A stretch of DNA of 64,000 nt from an uncultured Latescibacterota bacterium. GTDB taxonomy: Bacteria; Latescibacterota; UBA2968; UBA8231. The notes beneath the pieces were generated by a model that was not told the DNA's origin, ran no database searches, and was given only the letters and a program-made list of their open reading frames with translations. This document shows, piece by piece, positions 6,751 to 15,784 of this stretch (position 1 is its first letter; the number at the start of each line of letters is the position of its first letter). The DNA lies in the NCBI GenBank assembly GCA_958295495.1, contig OY282352.1, positions 3,412,548 through 3,476,547 on the forward strand, given 5' to 3'. A program made the position numbers and the translations under genes.

Positions 6751-9036
6751 ATGAGCAAGTCATTGGTGGTTGTCGAGTCGCCAGCCAAGGCCAAGACAAT
6801 CAACAAAATTTTGGGCAAAAATTTTGTGGTTAAACCCTGTATGGGGCACGTGCGGGATCTGCCGCCAAAAGAGCTGGGCATCGACATTGGAGATGGCTTC
6901 AAGCCGCGCTACGTAACGATTCGGGGCAAGGGCAAGATCCTCAGCGGCCTCCGCAAAGCAGCCCAAGCCGCCGATACCACCTACTTGGCCACCGACCCCG
7001 ACCGCGAGGGCGAGGCCATTGCTTGGCACGTGGCCCAAGCCATCTCCTGCAAGGACGACGACGTCAAGCGAATTCTCTTCAACGAGATCACGCCCAAAGC
7101 GGTGCGCGAGTCGCTGGAGCACTCGGGCGTACTGGACCTCCACAAGGTTGATGCCCAGCAGGCGCGGCGCGTGCTGGACCGCTTAGTCGGCTACGAAATC
7201 AGCCCGCTCTTGTGGAAGGTCATACACTCCGGGCTTTCAGCCGGCCGGGTGCAGTCCGTAGCCGTGCGATTAATCTGCGAGCGCGACCGCGAGATCAAGG
7301 CGTTTGCTCCTCAGGAGTACTGGTCCATCGCGGCCCTTTTGGGCCGAGAGAGCCGCGGTTCGTTCTGGGCGCGCCTTTTGGCCAAAGACGGCAAGAAGCT
7401 CGACATCGTCAATCAGGAGCAGGCCGATCGCATCGCCGCCGAGCTAGCCACGCAGGATATAGCAGTCAAAGAGGTCAAGAAGCGAGACCAAGTGCGCCGC
7501 CCGGCCCCGCCCTTCACGACCAGCACCTTACAGCAGGAATGTGCTCGGCGGATGCGCTTTTCGGTCAAGCGCACCATGGCTGTGGCTCAGCAGCTATACG
7601 AAGGCATTGAGGTCGAGGGCGAAACCCGTGGTCTAATTACCTATATGCGCACGGATTCGGTACGCGTTGCAGCCGACGCCATCGCCGAGGTCCGCGAGCA
7701 GATCGACGCCCTCTACGGTCGCGAATACGTGCCCGAAACGCCCAATCACTATCGGACCAAAAACAGCGCCCAAGACGCCCACGAGGCCATACGCCCCACC
7801 TCTGTGGCTCTGCATCCAGACAAGATCGAGTACTTGCTCAAGCCAGATCAGGCGCGGGTGTACTCCCTGATCTGGAAGCGATTCGTGACCTCGCAGATGA
7901 AGCCACAAGTGCTCAACATCACGACGGCGAATGTCGAGGCCGGAGCCTATTCGCTTCGAGCAACAGGTAGCATCGTCAAGTTTCCGGGTTTTACCCTGCT
8001 CTACAGCGAGAGCAAGGAAGAAGAGGATAAGTCGGAGGCCGCGTCTAACGGCATCGCCCAAAGGAAAGAAGAGGACGAGTCGATGCCCGCTGATATTGCC
8101 GAGGGCGAGGTGATGAAGTTAGAGAAGATCACCCCTGAGCAGCACTTTACTAAGCCGCCGCCGCGCTTTACCGAGGCGTCTCTCGTCAAGCAACTGGAGT
8201 CCGAGGGCATTGGTCGTCCCTCGACCTACGCGCAAATCATCACTACGATCCTCGAGCGCGAGTACGTCGAAAAGGTCAATAACCGCTACTTCGTGGCTAC
8301 TGAGCGCGGTCAAACCGTCAACAAACTACTCGTCGATACCTTTCCGCACCTCTTCAACGTGGCTTTCACGGCCAACATGGAGGACAAACTCGATCAGGTC
8401 GAAGGTGGGGGCACCAACTGGGTGGAGATTGTGCAGCAGTTCTACGACTCGTGGAAGGGCGATTTAGACGCGGCCAACAACCGCCGCAAAGAGCTAAAGC
8501 TGGCGCTGCAAGAGCTATCGGACGAGGACTGCGAGGACTGCGGGGCCGACATGATCGTCAAGTGGGGTCGCAACGGCCGTTTCCTCGCTTGCTCCGGTTA
8601 TCCCAAGTGCAAAAACACCAAACCCCTCGAAGAGCAAAGCGAGGTGGAGACCGACGAGGTCTGCGATCAGTGCAGCGCGCCTATGGTCGTTAAGACGGGT
8701 CGCTATGGACGCTTTTTGGCTTGTAGCGGCTATCCTACTTGCAAAAACGTCAAGCCCTATATCCTCGGGATCCAGTGTCCAGAGGACGGCTGCGAGGGTC
8801 AGATCGTGGAGAAACGGTCGCGCAAGGGCAAGGTCTTCTTTGGTTGCAGCACTTATCCCCAGTGCAAGTTCGCCAGCTGGGACCGCCCCATAGACCGCAA
8901 GTGCGCGCATTGCGACGCCGCCTTGCTCTACGAAAAGAGTAGCCGCTCGGGTGCCCCTGCCCTATACTGCCGGGTTTGCGGCACCGAGCACGAAAGCGAA
9001 GAGGGCGAAGAAGACAAAAGCGCCCAAGCTGCCTGA
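6751..9036 (+). CDS. topA: DNA topoisomerase I (type IA)
   Basis: Relaxes negative supercoils by transient single-strand breakage. It begins with the TOPRIM motif (LVVVESPAKAKTI, then the acidic DPDREGEAIAWH). The active-site tyrosine is about residue 298 in GLITYMRTDS. After the core it carries four C-terminal zinc-ribbon repeats, three of the CxxC...C-x-C/GYPxCK type (about residues 590-720) and a final CAHC...CRVC. The 761-residue length fits. The closely following xerC frame could extend into the 3' end, but its real start is after topA. Confidence 0.97.
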   Translation: MSKSLVVVESPAKAKTINKILGKNFVVKPCMGHVRDLPPKELGIDIGDGFKPRYVTIRGKGKILSGLRKAAQAADTTYLATDPDREGEAIAWHVAQAISCKDDDVKRILFNEITPKAVRESLEHSGVLDLHKVDAQQARRVLDRLVGYEISPLLWKVIHSGLSAGRVQSVAVRLICERDREIKAFAPQEYWSIAALLGRESRGSFWARLLAKDGKKLDIVNQEQADRIAAELATQDIAVKEVKKRDQVRRPAPPFTTSTLQQECARRMRFSVKRTMAVAQQLYEGIEVEGETRGLITYMRTDSVRVAADAIAEVREQIDALYGREYVPETPNHYRTKNSAQDAHEAIRPTSVALHPDKIEYLLKPDQARVYSLIWKRFVTSQMKPQVLNITTANVEAGAYSLRATGSIVKFPGFTLLYSESKEEEDKSEAASNGIAQRKEEDESMPADIAEGEVMKLEKITPEQHFTKPPPRFTEASLVKQLESEGIGRPSTYAQIITTILEREYVEKVNNRYFVATERGQTVNKLLVDTFPHLFNVAFTANMEDKLDQVEGGGTNWVEIVQQFYDSWKGDLDAANNRRKELKLALQELSDEDCEDCGADMIVKWGRNGRFLACSGYPKCKNTKPLEEQSEVETDEVCDQCSAPMVVKTGRYGRFLACSGYPTCKNVKPYILGIQCPEDGCEGQIVEKRSRKGKVFFGCSTYPQCKFASWDRPIDRKCAHCDAALLYEKSSRSGAPALYCRVCGTEHESEEGEEDKSAQAA

Positions 9037-9065
9037 GTATTCATTCCTCCTTGGCTCGCTACGCC

Positions 9066-10022
9066 ATGGCCGATGCACCGCAGAGCGCTCTACACGCCGG
9101 ATCTAGCCTTGAAGAAGGCATTGCCCGCTTCTTGGAATACCTGCACAAAGAGCGCAACTGCGCCGAGTACACCCTCAGTTCATATCGCTGCGATTTGCAG
9201 CAATTCGCCCGCTTTCTCTACCCGCGAGTCGATAATTTGCAACTGCCGCTCCGAGTGGTGCAGCGCGAGCAGGTGCAGTCCTTTGTCGCCGACCTAGAAG
9301 AAAAGGGCCGCAAGGCCAGCACTGTCGCCCGCAAATTGGCGGCCCTGCGCTCGCTCTTTCGCTATCTCTGTCGCGAGGGTGCGCTCGTGGCCAACCCGGC
9401 CGGTGCGGTGGCATCGCCCTTGGTCGAGCGTGCATTGCCGCGGCACCTGCCCGTAGAGCAGGTCGCCGAAGCCATGGAAGCCCCTTCGACCGAGCGGTTC
9501 AGCGGCGTGCGGGCTCGGGCCATTCTAGAGGTGTTCTACGGAGGGGGCATTCGCCTCGGCGAGTTGGTGGCGCTCAACCTCTCGTCGCTGGACTTGGCCG
9601 AAGGCACCATCAAGGTGATGGGCAAGGGCCGCAAGGAGCGCATCGCCCCCATCGGTGCAAAGGCACAAGAGGCACTCAAAGCGTACTTACAACGCCGCGC
9701 CGAGGTCCTGCTCGAATGCGATATGTCGCAAGTAGAAGCCGGTGCCCTCTTCCTCAACGGGCGCGGCAGGCGCTTGAGCCGCCGCACCGTACAGCGCATC
9801 GTCGAACGCCATTTGCGCACAGTCTCGGAAGACGACTCGCTCAGCCCGCACCGCCTGCGCCACTCCTTTGCCGCCCATCTCCTCGACGCTGGTGCCGATT
9901 TAGTGGCCGTCAAGGAGCTCCTCGGCCACGCGACTTTGGCCGCGACTCAAAGCTATACCGAAGTGAGCTTGGAGCACCTGCAAGCCATCTACGCCGAGGC
10001 CCATCCGCACGGTGCTGATTAG
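9066..10022 (+). CDS. xerC: Tyrosine recombinase XerC/XerD-like
   Basis: Site-specific recombinase that resolves chromosome dimers at dif. All catalytic residues are visible in the 318-residue protein: R163 in GGGIRLGEL, the lysine in GKGRKER, HRLRH, the histidine of LLGHATL, and the nucleophile Y297 in SYTEV. The N-terminal SAM-like DNA-binding domain starts at about residue 15. The open frame begins at 8976 inside topA, but the ATG at 9066 gives the family-typical start. The topA-xerC order is common in bacteria. This is a housekeeping recombinase rather than an island integrase. Confidence 0.9.
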   Translation: MADAPQSALHAGSSLEEGIARFLEYLHKERNCAEYTLSSYRCDLQQFARFLYPRVDNLQLPLRVVQREQVQSFVADLEEKGRKASTVARKLAALRSLFRYLCREGALVANPAGAVASPLVERALPRHLPVEQVAEAMEAPSTERFSGVRARAILEVFYGGGIRLGELVALNLSSLDLAEGTIKVMGKGRKERIAPIGAKAQEALKAYLQRRAEVLLECDMSQVEAGALFLNGRGRRLSRRTVQRIVERHLRTVSEDDSLSPHRLRHSFAAHLLDAGADLVAVKELLGHATLAATQSYTEVSLEHLQAIYAEAHPHGAD

Positions 10023-11574
10023 CGTCTTGGTCGCACTGTTGTTGGGTTGCGCCAAAGTCGGCCCCCCCACCGGAGGGCCGGTGGACAAAGAACCGCCCCG
10101 CATTCTGTCTCACTACCCGAAGAGCGACGCCTTGGAAGTGGCGCGGGATACCGAAATAGAGATCGTCTTCAGCGAACCCATGAATCGCGAGCAGACCAAA
10201 GCCGCTCTTTTCACCTCGCCGGCCGGGCCACTGCAACTGTCGTGGCGCGGCCGGCGGCTGCGCCTTGCCATGCCCTTGGCCGAGGAGCGGACCTATGTGT
10301 TGACGGTGGGGACCGGGGCGCGGGATCTGCGGGGCAATGCCTTGACGAAATCCTTTACCTTGGCTTTTGCCACCGGCTCACAGCTCGATCAGGGTCTGGT
10401 GCGGGGCCGGGTGTATCAAGACCATCAACCCGTGGCTGGTGCCCATGTTTGGGCCTATGACTTGGGGACCTTTAGCGGCGAGGTTGGATTGGACGAACCG
10501 TCCTATCAGACGCAGAGCGGGGCCGATGGGGGGTACGAGTTTGCCCGCCTTGCTCCGGGCCGCTATCGGGTGCTGGCCTTTAGGGACAAAAATCGCAACG
10601 CCCTGCCAGATGCCGACGAGTGGCTGGCCCTGCCGGCGTCCCCTGTGGAAGTGGGGGAGGAAGAGGTGCCGGCTGGCGATTTGGCCCTCGTGCGCCGACA
10701 GATGCCCGCGCCCGTGCTCAAGCGGGTCCAAGCCATACACGCCGAGCGACTGATGTTGCTGTTTGCCGAAGCTGTGGATCCACAAAATTTAGAGCTGGAA
10801 GTCGCCGAACTGGCGGTGGAGTCGCTGTACGTGGCCCTGGATGCAGAGGAGAAAATTTACGTCGAGACGGCAGCACAAGAGCCGGGTCGGCGCTATGCCG
10901 TACAGCTTGCGTTCGCCGGTGCGCCCGTACAGTGGGACGCACCCGTCCGCGGGAGTGCGCGCCCCGACCGCAAGCCGCCCTCTTTTGTCGCGCTGGCTAG
11001 GGATCGATTGGCCCCAAGAGATGCTATAGACTTGCTTTTTTCTGAAGCCATGCAGCCGGCCGCGTTGGCAGAGTTTTGGACGGAGAGCGATTCGACGCAA
11101 TCACTAGCCGGGGATTGGCTGTGGCCAGCGCCTAACTGCGCTCGCTTCGCGCCCGCTGAACCGCTGGCACCGGGTATTTATCGGCTCGCGGGGCCGGCCG
11201 CTCGGCTCGTGGACCGGGCCGGCAATGGCCTCGCCGACAGCCTGCTCGCGCTCTCGTTTACAGTCGGCGCGGCGACCGCGGCGATTCGGGGGCAGGTGCA
11301 GGTCGGAGAAATGGGTCGCGGCCGGGTCGCGGCCGTCCACGAGGACGGGCGGGCGTACGCCGAGTGGGCCGACGAAGAGGGGCGGTTTACGCTGGATGGC
11401 CTGCTGGCTGGAACCTACTCCCTGTGGGCGTTTGTAGATCGCGATGGCGACGGCGAGTACGGCAAGGGCTCGCTCAGCCCCTTTCGCTATTCCGAGCCTT
11501 ATGGACGCTATGGCGAACCGATTGACTTAGACGCGGGCCAAATCGTCGAAGAGGTAGATATCTCATGCCGCTGA
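10012..11574 (+). CDS. Ig-like domain lipoprotein
   Basis: Predicted lipoprotein of 520 residues. The N-terminus has a short hydrophobic segment and a lipobox LLLGC with the lipidated cysteine at residue 13. It is followed by a PPTGGP motif and a proline-rich turn that are characteristic of an FCB-group family with SbsA-type Ig-like domains. The first Ig-like domain is at about residues 28-125 (FSEPMN), with further carboxypeptidase-regulatory-like beta repeats after it (GxYRVLAFRDKN and GTYSLWAFVDRD). It starts with GTG overlapping the xerC stop by 11 bases. The function is unknown; a cell-envelope structural or binding role is an inference. Confidence 0.8.
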   Translation: MLISVLVALLLGCAKVGPPTGGPVDKEPPRILSHYPKSDALEVARDTEIEIVFSEPMNREQTKAALFTSPAGPLQLSWRGRRLRLAMPLAEERTYVLTVGTGARDLRGNALTKSFTLAFATGSQLDQGLVRGRVYQDHQPVAGAHVWAYDLGTFSGEVGLDEPSYQTQSGADGGYEFARLAPGRYRVLAFRDKNRNALPDADEWLALPASPVEVGEEEVPAGDLALVRRQMPAPVLKRVQAIHAERLMLLFAEAVDPQNLELEVAELAVESLYVALDAEEKIYVETAAQEPGRRYAVQLAFAGAPVQWDAPVRGSARPDRKPPSFVALARDRLAPRDAIDLLFSEAMQPAALAEFWTESDSTQSLAGDWLWPAPNCARFAPAEPLAPGIYRLAGPAARLVDRAGNGLADSLLALSFTVGAATAAIRGQVQVGEMGRGRVAAVHEDGRAYAEWADEEGRFTLDGLLAGTYSLWAFVDRDGDGEYGKGSLSPFRYSEPYGRYGEPIDLDAGQIVEEVDISCR

Positions 11575-11921
11575 GACTGATCGAGGTAGGGCTTTTGCTG
11601 TTGGTGCTCATAGGGCTAGGGGTTGTGCATTTTTCTCACTTGACCCCAGATGAGCGGCGCTTGATCCAATTGGAGGCGCGGTTAGAGCAACTCTACTTGG
11701 TCCAAAAGGCCCATTTTGCCAAGCACGGCCGCTACTTCGACCCGAATGACGAGCGAGTGCGGCGCGCTTGGTGGCGGGTAGAGGGCCATGATTGGGAGTT
11801 GCGGCTTATTGGCGAGGGATTCTGGTTGGTGGTGCGGGCCGACTTGGACGGGGACGGGCAGATAGGGGCTTGGATCATAGATGCTGCACATCCGCAGGTG
11901 AAGGTCCTGAACAAAGACTGA
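11565..11921 (+). CDS. Small pilin-like membrane protein, unrecognised family
   Basis: A 118-residue protein whose start overlaps the previous lipoprotein gene by ten bases. Residues 3-24 form one hydrophobic helix beginning RLIEVGLLLLVLIG. With LIE followed by a long helix and a later GRYF block, the layout copies type IV pilin and pseudopilin N-termini (FTLIE... with Glu at +5). The prepilin-peptidase Gly is replaced by Pro and there is no Phe at +1, so it is probably not processed as a pilin. The C-terminal half ends in an acidic DLDGDGQIG loop. Function unknown. Confidence 0.7.
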   Translation: MPLRLIEVGLLLLVLIGLGVVHFSHLTPDERRLIQLEARLEQLYLVQKAHFAKHGRYFDPNDERVRRAWWRVEGHDWELRLIGEGFWLVVRADLDGDGQIGAWIIDAAHPQVKVLNKD

Positions 11922-11972
11922 GCAAAGCTGTGTCTGCCGACCACTGCACCGTGCCCAATGGGCCCGTCAGTT

Positions 11973-12011
11973 GTGGCCTGTGGTCTGGGGCGGGGGGCGG
12001 GGACAGGCCAC
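11973..12011. terminator. Hairpin with G-rich loop between convergent genes
   Basis: GTGGCCTGT (11973-11981) pairs perfectly with ACAGGCCAC (12003-12011). The 21-base loop holds GGGGCGGGGGGCGGGG. It separates the plus-strand pilin-like gene from the minus-strand thyA end. There is no strong T tract on either side, so it may act as a bidirectional terminator or simply be a structured spacer. Confidence 0.4.
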
Positions 12012-12015
12012 TGCT

Positions 12016-12807
12016 TTAGACGGCGATTTCCATGGGGATGGAGGGATGAGGATGGTAGTTGAGCAGTTTGAAGTCGTCGTAGCGGAAGTCGGAAATCGAC
12101 TGGCCGCGATTTTTAATGGTCATCACCGGCTGCGGCCGGGGGGTGCGGGCGAGTTGTTGCCGCAGCGCGGCGACGTGATTCTGATAGATGTGGACGTCGC
12201 CGCCGGTCCAGATAAATTCCCCGGGCTGCAAGCCGCAGACTTGGGCCATCATCATGGTCAGCAGGCTGTAGCTGGCGATATTGAACGGCACGCCAAGCCC
12301 CACGTCGCAAGAGCGTTGATAGAGCTGGCAGGAAAGCCGACCGCGGGCGACGAAAAACTGGAACAGGCAGTGGCAAGGCATGAGGACCATTTGCTCCAAC
12401 TCGCCGACGTTCCACGCGCTGACGAGGATGCGGCGCGAATCTGGATCGGTCTTGATCAGGTCAATGGCGCGTTGAATTTGGTCGATGGGGCCGTCTGAGG
12501 TTGACCAGCCGCGCCACTGCTTGCCGTAGATGGGGCCGAGATCGCCGTTTTCGTCGGCCCATTCGTCCCAGATGCTGACGTTTTCTTTTTGCAAATAGGC
12601 CGTGTTGGTGTCGCCCTTGAGGAACCACAAGAGTTCGTGGATGATGGAGCGCAAATGCAGCTTCTTGGTGGTCAGGCAGGGGAACCCGGCCGCGAGATCA
12701 AAGCGCATCTGATAGCCTAAGACGGCGAGGGTGCCGACGCCCGTGCGGTCGGCTTTGGCCGCGCCGTGGTCGAGGCAATGGCTTACTAGGTCGAGGTATT
12801 GTCGCAT
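12016..12807 (-). CDS. thyA: Thymidylate synthase
   Basis: Converts dUMP to dTMP using methylene-tetrahydrofolate. The 263-residue length matches ThyA. The catalytic cysteine is C145 in MPCHCLFQF, followed by the dUMP-binding [13 protein letters not shown] block and the C-terminal region [10 protein letters not shown]. The gene stands alone on the minus strand; no dihydrofolate reductase gene is adjacent. The upstream start ATG at 12807 fits the family start MRQYLDL. Confidence 0.97.
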   Translation of the reverse strand: MRQYLDLVSHCLDHGAAKADRTGVGTLAVLGYQMRFDLAAGFPCLTTKKLHLRSIIHELLWFLKGDTNTAYLQKENVSIWDEWADENGDLGPIYGKQWRGWSTSDGPIDQIQRAIDLIKTDPDSRRILVSAWNVGELEQMVLMPCHCLFQFFVARGRLSCQLYQRSCDVGLGVPFNIASYSLLTMMMAQVCGLQPGEFIWTGGDVHIYQNHVAALRQQLARTPRPQPVMTIKNRGQSISDFRYDDFKLLNYHPHPSIPMEIAV

Positions 12808-12882
12808 GGTGGAAGCTGGCCGGCGCGGCCGACTGCTAAGACGGGAAACGCAGGCTGGCCGCTGTCGCGCCGGTGCTGGCTA

Positions 12883-13044
12883 TCAGCAGCCCGGGCGCAG
12901 CAAGAGGCGCGTCTCCATGGCCCTGATTTCGCCTCTGAGTTCCTGCACGTCGGCTCTGACGTCGGCTCCGATGACATCTGCTTTGGTGGCAAAGTGTTTA
13001 TATGCGCCCTCAAGCCTGCTGACGCGCTTTTCGGTAGTAGTCAT
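12883..13044 (-). CDS. Small coiled-coil hypothetical protein, 53 aa
   Basis: A short frame with an unusually strong ribosome-binding site: AAGGAGGT ends five bases before the ATG at 13044. The product is basic and acidic with heptad-like Leu/Val spacing (RADVQELRGEIRAMETRLLL), which predicts one coiled-coil helix, and ends in RPGC. Similar short coiled-coil proteins are frequent in uncultured bacteria and phages without a known role. It sits between thyA and the tRNA-Cys promoter. The strong SD is the main reason to believe it. Confidence 0.6.
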   Translation of the reverse strand: MTTTEKRVSRLEGAYKHFATKADVIGADVRADVQELRGEIRAMETRLLLRPGC

Positions 13045-13225
13045 TCTTACCTCCTTGGTACTTTCACGACATTATGTAGCGATGCTCTTTTTAATTGTAT
13101 AGGTTTTGCCAACCATGTCAAAGGCGTTTGTGCGGTCGTCTTTGGCTGGGTCGTGGGTGAGGTATTATCGCATCTTTAGCCTATTCTTGGCTCGGAACAC
13201 CTAGCGCAAGTGGGCGGCAAGCAGG

Positions 13226-13254
13226 TTGACAGGAGCCTACCCGCCGCGTACTTT
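13226..13254 (+). promoter_or_regulatory. Promoter of the tRNA-Cys / tRNA-Leu pair
   Basis: TTGACA at 13226-13231 and TACTTT at 13249-13254, spacer 17. The start point would be about ten bases before tRNA-Cys. The hexamers match those of the nrdJ promoter. Confidence 0.7.
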
Positions 13255-13270
13255 CAAATTTTTGTTTTGA

Positions 13271-13344
13271 GGCGACGTGGCCAAGTGGTAAGGCAGGGGC
13301 CTGCAAAGCCCTTATCCCCGGTTCGAGTCCGGGCGTCGCCTCCA
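13271..13344 (+). tRNA. tRNA-Cys (GCA)
   Basis: Acceptor arms GGCGACG and CGTCGCC pair fully, the CCA end is encoded, and the T arm reads GGTTCGAGTCC. The anticodon loop CTGCAAA gives anticodon GCA. Length 74. Confidence 0.97.
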
Positions 13345-13359
13345 TTTTTTTGTCTGTGC

Positions 13360-13447
13360 GCCGGGGTGGCGGAATTGGTAGACGCGGTGGACTTAAAATC
13401 CACTGTCCGCTCAGGACGTGCCGGTTCGAGTCCGGCCCTCGGCACCA
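13360..13447 (+). tRNA. tRNA-Leu (TAA)
   Basis: An 88-base class II tRNA with a long variable arm. The acceptor GCCGGGG pairs with CCTCGGC, CCA is encoded, and the anticodon loop CTTAAAA gives TAA. It lies 15 bases after tRNA-Cys and is probably co-transcribed. Confidence 0.97.
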
Positions 13448-13507
13448 CACTAATCCAGCAATTCCGTTCCCTTGACGCGCCTTGTTTTGGCCGCTCCTAT
13501 CCGCTTC

Positions 13508-14530
13508 ATGCAAGCCTTTTACCTACACGGTGCTCGCGACCTGAGAGCCGTGGAAATTGACCAGCCGCAGATCGCTGCAGACGAGGTCTTGGTGCAGATT
13601 CGCGCCACTGGGATATGTGGGTCGGATCTGCACTACTACCTGCACGGCAGAAACGGCGATTTCGTCCCACAGCGTCCCTTTGTCCTCGGACACGAGTCGG
13701 CCGGGGAAGTCGTCAATGCAGGTGCATTCGCCGATGTGCTGCCGGCGGGCAGCCGAGTGGCCATTGACCCGTCCCACCCCTGCCGCAGGTGCGCCCACTG
13801 CCGCCAAGGCCGCTACAACCTCTGCCCGCAGATGCGCTACTTTGGCTCCGCTGCCTGTAGCCCCCCCCAAGACGGCTCGTTCCGCGAATACGTGCAAGTC
13901 CATGCCCACAACTGCCATCCGCTGCCCGCCGCGATGGACTATCGCCAAGCGGCCCTACTCGAACCGCTATCCATCGCCGTCCACGGCGTTGGCCAAGCCG
14001 GGGGCATCGCTGGCAGGCGCGTACTGGTGAGCGGTGCTGGTCCCATCGGCCAGCTCATCGGCCTAGTCGCCCGGCACTACGGAGCAGCCCATCTCGCCGT
14101 CAGCGATATTCGCCAAAGTGCGCTCGACTTGGCGTCGTCGCTGTGGGCCGATCAGCCCGTGTGCGCCGCCGACCCGGCGGCTATGGCGCGGGCAGCGGGT
14201 GCGGGATTCGATGTCGTCGTGGAAGCCTCCGGGGCCCCAGCCGCCCTGCAAGGTGCGTACGCGCACTGCAAGGCCGGTGGCACCATTGTGCAGTTGGGCG
14301 TCCAGGGCGGCCCAATTGAACTGCCGGTCAACTTGGTCATGCAAAAGGAATTGACCGTCCGCGGCTCCTTCCGCTTCGCCCACGTATTTCCCCAGGCCCT
14401 CGACCTGTTGGCGCGGCGACAATTAGACCTCGACCCCCTCATCTCGCAGTGCGTCGCTTTTCCCGACTTGGTCGCCGGTTTTGACGCAGCGCTCCAGCCC
14501 CAAACCATCAAAGTGGTGGTTGATTACTAA
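13508..14530 (+). CDS. Zinc-dependent medium-chain alcohol dehydrogenase, L-idonate/sorbitol dehydrogenase type
   Basis: A 340-residue NAD(P)-dependent polyol or sugar-acid dehydrogenase. It shows the catalytic zinc region TGICGSDLHYY and GHESAG, the four-cysteine structural-zinc loop (CRRCAHCRQGRYNLC), and the nucleotide fold GAGPIGQLIG. The CGSDLHYY plus HGRNGDF pattern is closest to L-idonate 5-dehydrogenase. The frame opens at 13472, but the family start MQAFYLHG is at 13508. Thirteen bases separate it from a mannonate dehydratase-like gene, suggesting a joint role in sugar-acid catabolism. The exact substrate is not determined by sequence. Confidence 0.85.
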   Translation: MQAFYLHGARDLRAVEIDQPQIAADEVLVQIRATGICGSDLHYYLHGRNGDFVPQRPFVLGHESAGEVVNAGAFADVLPAGSRVAIDPSHPCRRCAHCRQGRYNLCPQMRYFGSAACSPPQDGSFREYVQVHAHNCHPLPAAMDYRQAALLEPLSIAVHGVGQAGGIAGRRVLVSGAGPIGQLIGLVARHYGAAHLAVSDIRQSALDLASSLWADQPVCAADPAAMARAAGAGFDVVVEASGAPAALQGAYAHCKAGGTIVQLGVQGGPIELPVNLVMQKELTVRGSFRFAHVFPQALDLLARRQLDLDPLISQCVAFPDLVAGFDAALQPQTIKVVVDY

Positions 14531-14543
14531 AGGAAGGAACTCC

Positions 14544-15599
14544 ATGACCGCCAACAGACCCTACGCCCTGCGCGCTGTCCCCGGCTTGTACGCCAGCGAG
14601 CCGGGAATCCAAGTCGCCGTCCAGACCTCGCACAAGGCCAGCGACGAGGATTTGCAATTCTTCCAACAGCTTGGCGTCGAGTGGGTTATGCTTGGGGTTG
14701 ACGACCCGGGGTTGCACGGCGTTGAGTACTACAAACAATTCGCCGCACGCTTTGCCCAATACGGCCTGCAGATCTATCGCATTGCCAATCACGCGGTCCA
14801 CAACGTCCCGGAGATTACGCTTAACTTGCCCGGCCGCGACGAAAAAGTCGCAGAACTAGTCCAATTCATCCGCGACCTCGGCGCTGCTGGTATCCGCTAC
14901 CACACCTATGCCCACATGGGCAACGGCATCTGGAGCACCGGTCGCACCACCCGTCGCGGCGGCATGAGCGCGCGAACCCTCGACATCAAAAACGCCAAAG
15001 GTCGCTGGGGCAGCGAGACCTTTACAGGCGACTTGACCCACGGCCGCGCCTACGCGGAAGACGAACTGTGGGAAAACTACGAGTACATGATCCGCAAGGT
15101 GGCTCCAGTCGCCGAGGAAGCTGGCGTCTATATCGGCATCCATCCCGACGATCCGCCGGTCTATGCCCTAGGCGGAATACCGCGCTGCATCTTCGGCAAC
15201 TTCGCTGGGTACAAGCGGGCCATGGACATCGCCGGCAGCCCCAACATCGGCGTCTGCCTGTGCGTCGGCTGCTGGCTGGAGGGGGGCAAGCAGGGCATGG
15301 GGGCGTCGGTCGAAGAGGCGATACATTACTTTGGGGCGCGCAACAAGCTCTTCAAAATTCACTTCCGCAATGTCTCCAACCCCATGCCCGACCCGTGGAC
15401 CGAAACCCTGATGGACGACGGCTATCAGGACATGCACCGCGCGATGCAGGCCCTGCGCGCCGTCGAGTTCGACGGCGCCATCATCCCCGACCATATCCCC
15501 GAGATAATCGGAGGAAGTCGCGTGGGCGTTGCGTACTCCATCGCCTATATGCGGGCGCTGGTGCAAGCCGTCAACAACGAAAGCGGCGGCCCGGCCTAG
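14544..15599 (+). CDS. Mannonate dehydratase (UxuA)-like protein
   Basis: A TIM-barrel protein of 351 residues resembling D-mannonate dehydratase, which converts mannonate to 2-keto-3-deoxygluconate in uronate breakdown. Supporting stretches are HPDDPP near the middle, CVGCWLEGG, the metal-ligand-rich KIHFRNVS, and the C-terminal DGAIIPDHIPEI. AGGAAGGA lies just before the ATG. The upstream dehydrogenase is likely its pathway partner. A related sugar-phosphate isomerase-type enzyme is the alternative, because some family positions differ from the well-known UxuA. Confidence 0.8.
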   Translation: MTANRPYALRAVPGLYASEPGIQVAVQTSHKASDEDLQFFQQLGVEWVMLGVDDPGLHGVEYYKQFAARFAQYGLQIYRIANHAVHNVPEITLNLPGRDEKVAELVQFIRDLGAAGIRYHTYAHMGNGIWSTGRTTRRGGMSARTLDIKNAKGRWGSETFTGDLTHGRAYAEDELWENYEYMIRKVAPVAEEAGVYIGIHPDDPPVYALGGIPRCIFGNFAGYKRAMDIAGSPNIGVCLCVGCWLEGGKQGMGASVEEAIHYFGARNKLFKIHFRNVSNPMPDPWTETLMDDGYQDMHRAMQALRAVEFDGAIIPDHIPEIIGGSRVGVAYSIAYMRALVQAVNNESGGPA

Positions 15600-15611
15600 C
15601 CGCGAGTCGCG

Positions 15612-15640
15612 TTGACTTTAATCGCAATAGCCCCTAATAT
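15612..15640 (+). promoter_or_regulatory. Promoter of tRNA-Arg(TCT)/tRNA-His
   Basis: TTGACT at 15612-15617 and TAATAT at 15635-15640, spacer 17. The predicted start is about 40 bases before tRNA-Arg. The downstream rfaE2-like gene may be read from it too. Confidence 0.65.
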
Positions 15641-15687
15641 TTTTGAACTCATGCCCCGGCCATGCGGTCGGCGAGTATTGTAGCGAT

Positions 15688-15764
15688 GTGCCCATAGCTC
15701 AGTTGGATAGAGCATCTGCCTTCTAAGCAGACGGTCGTAGGTTCGAGTCCTACTGGGCACGCCA
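15688..15764 (+). tRNA. tRNA-Arg (TCT)
   Basis: The acceptor GTGCCCA pairs with TGGGCAC, discriminator G, CCA encoded. The anticodon loop CTTCTAA gives TCT. Length 77. Confidence 0.97.
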
Positions 15765-15784
15765 TGCAGCCCTCAAGACCTAGT

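Noticed and set aside
12799..13179. 126-codon plus-strand frame over the small coiled-coil gene
   Set aside because: No ribosome site; the minus-strand 53-codon frame with AAGGAGGT explains the region better.
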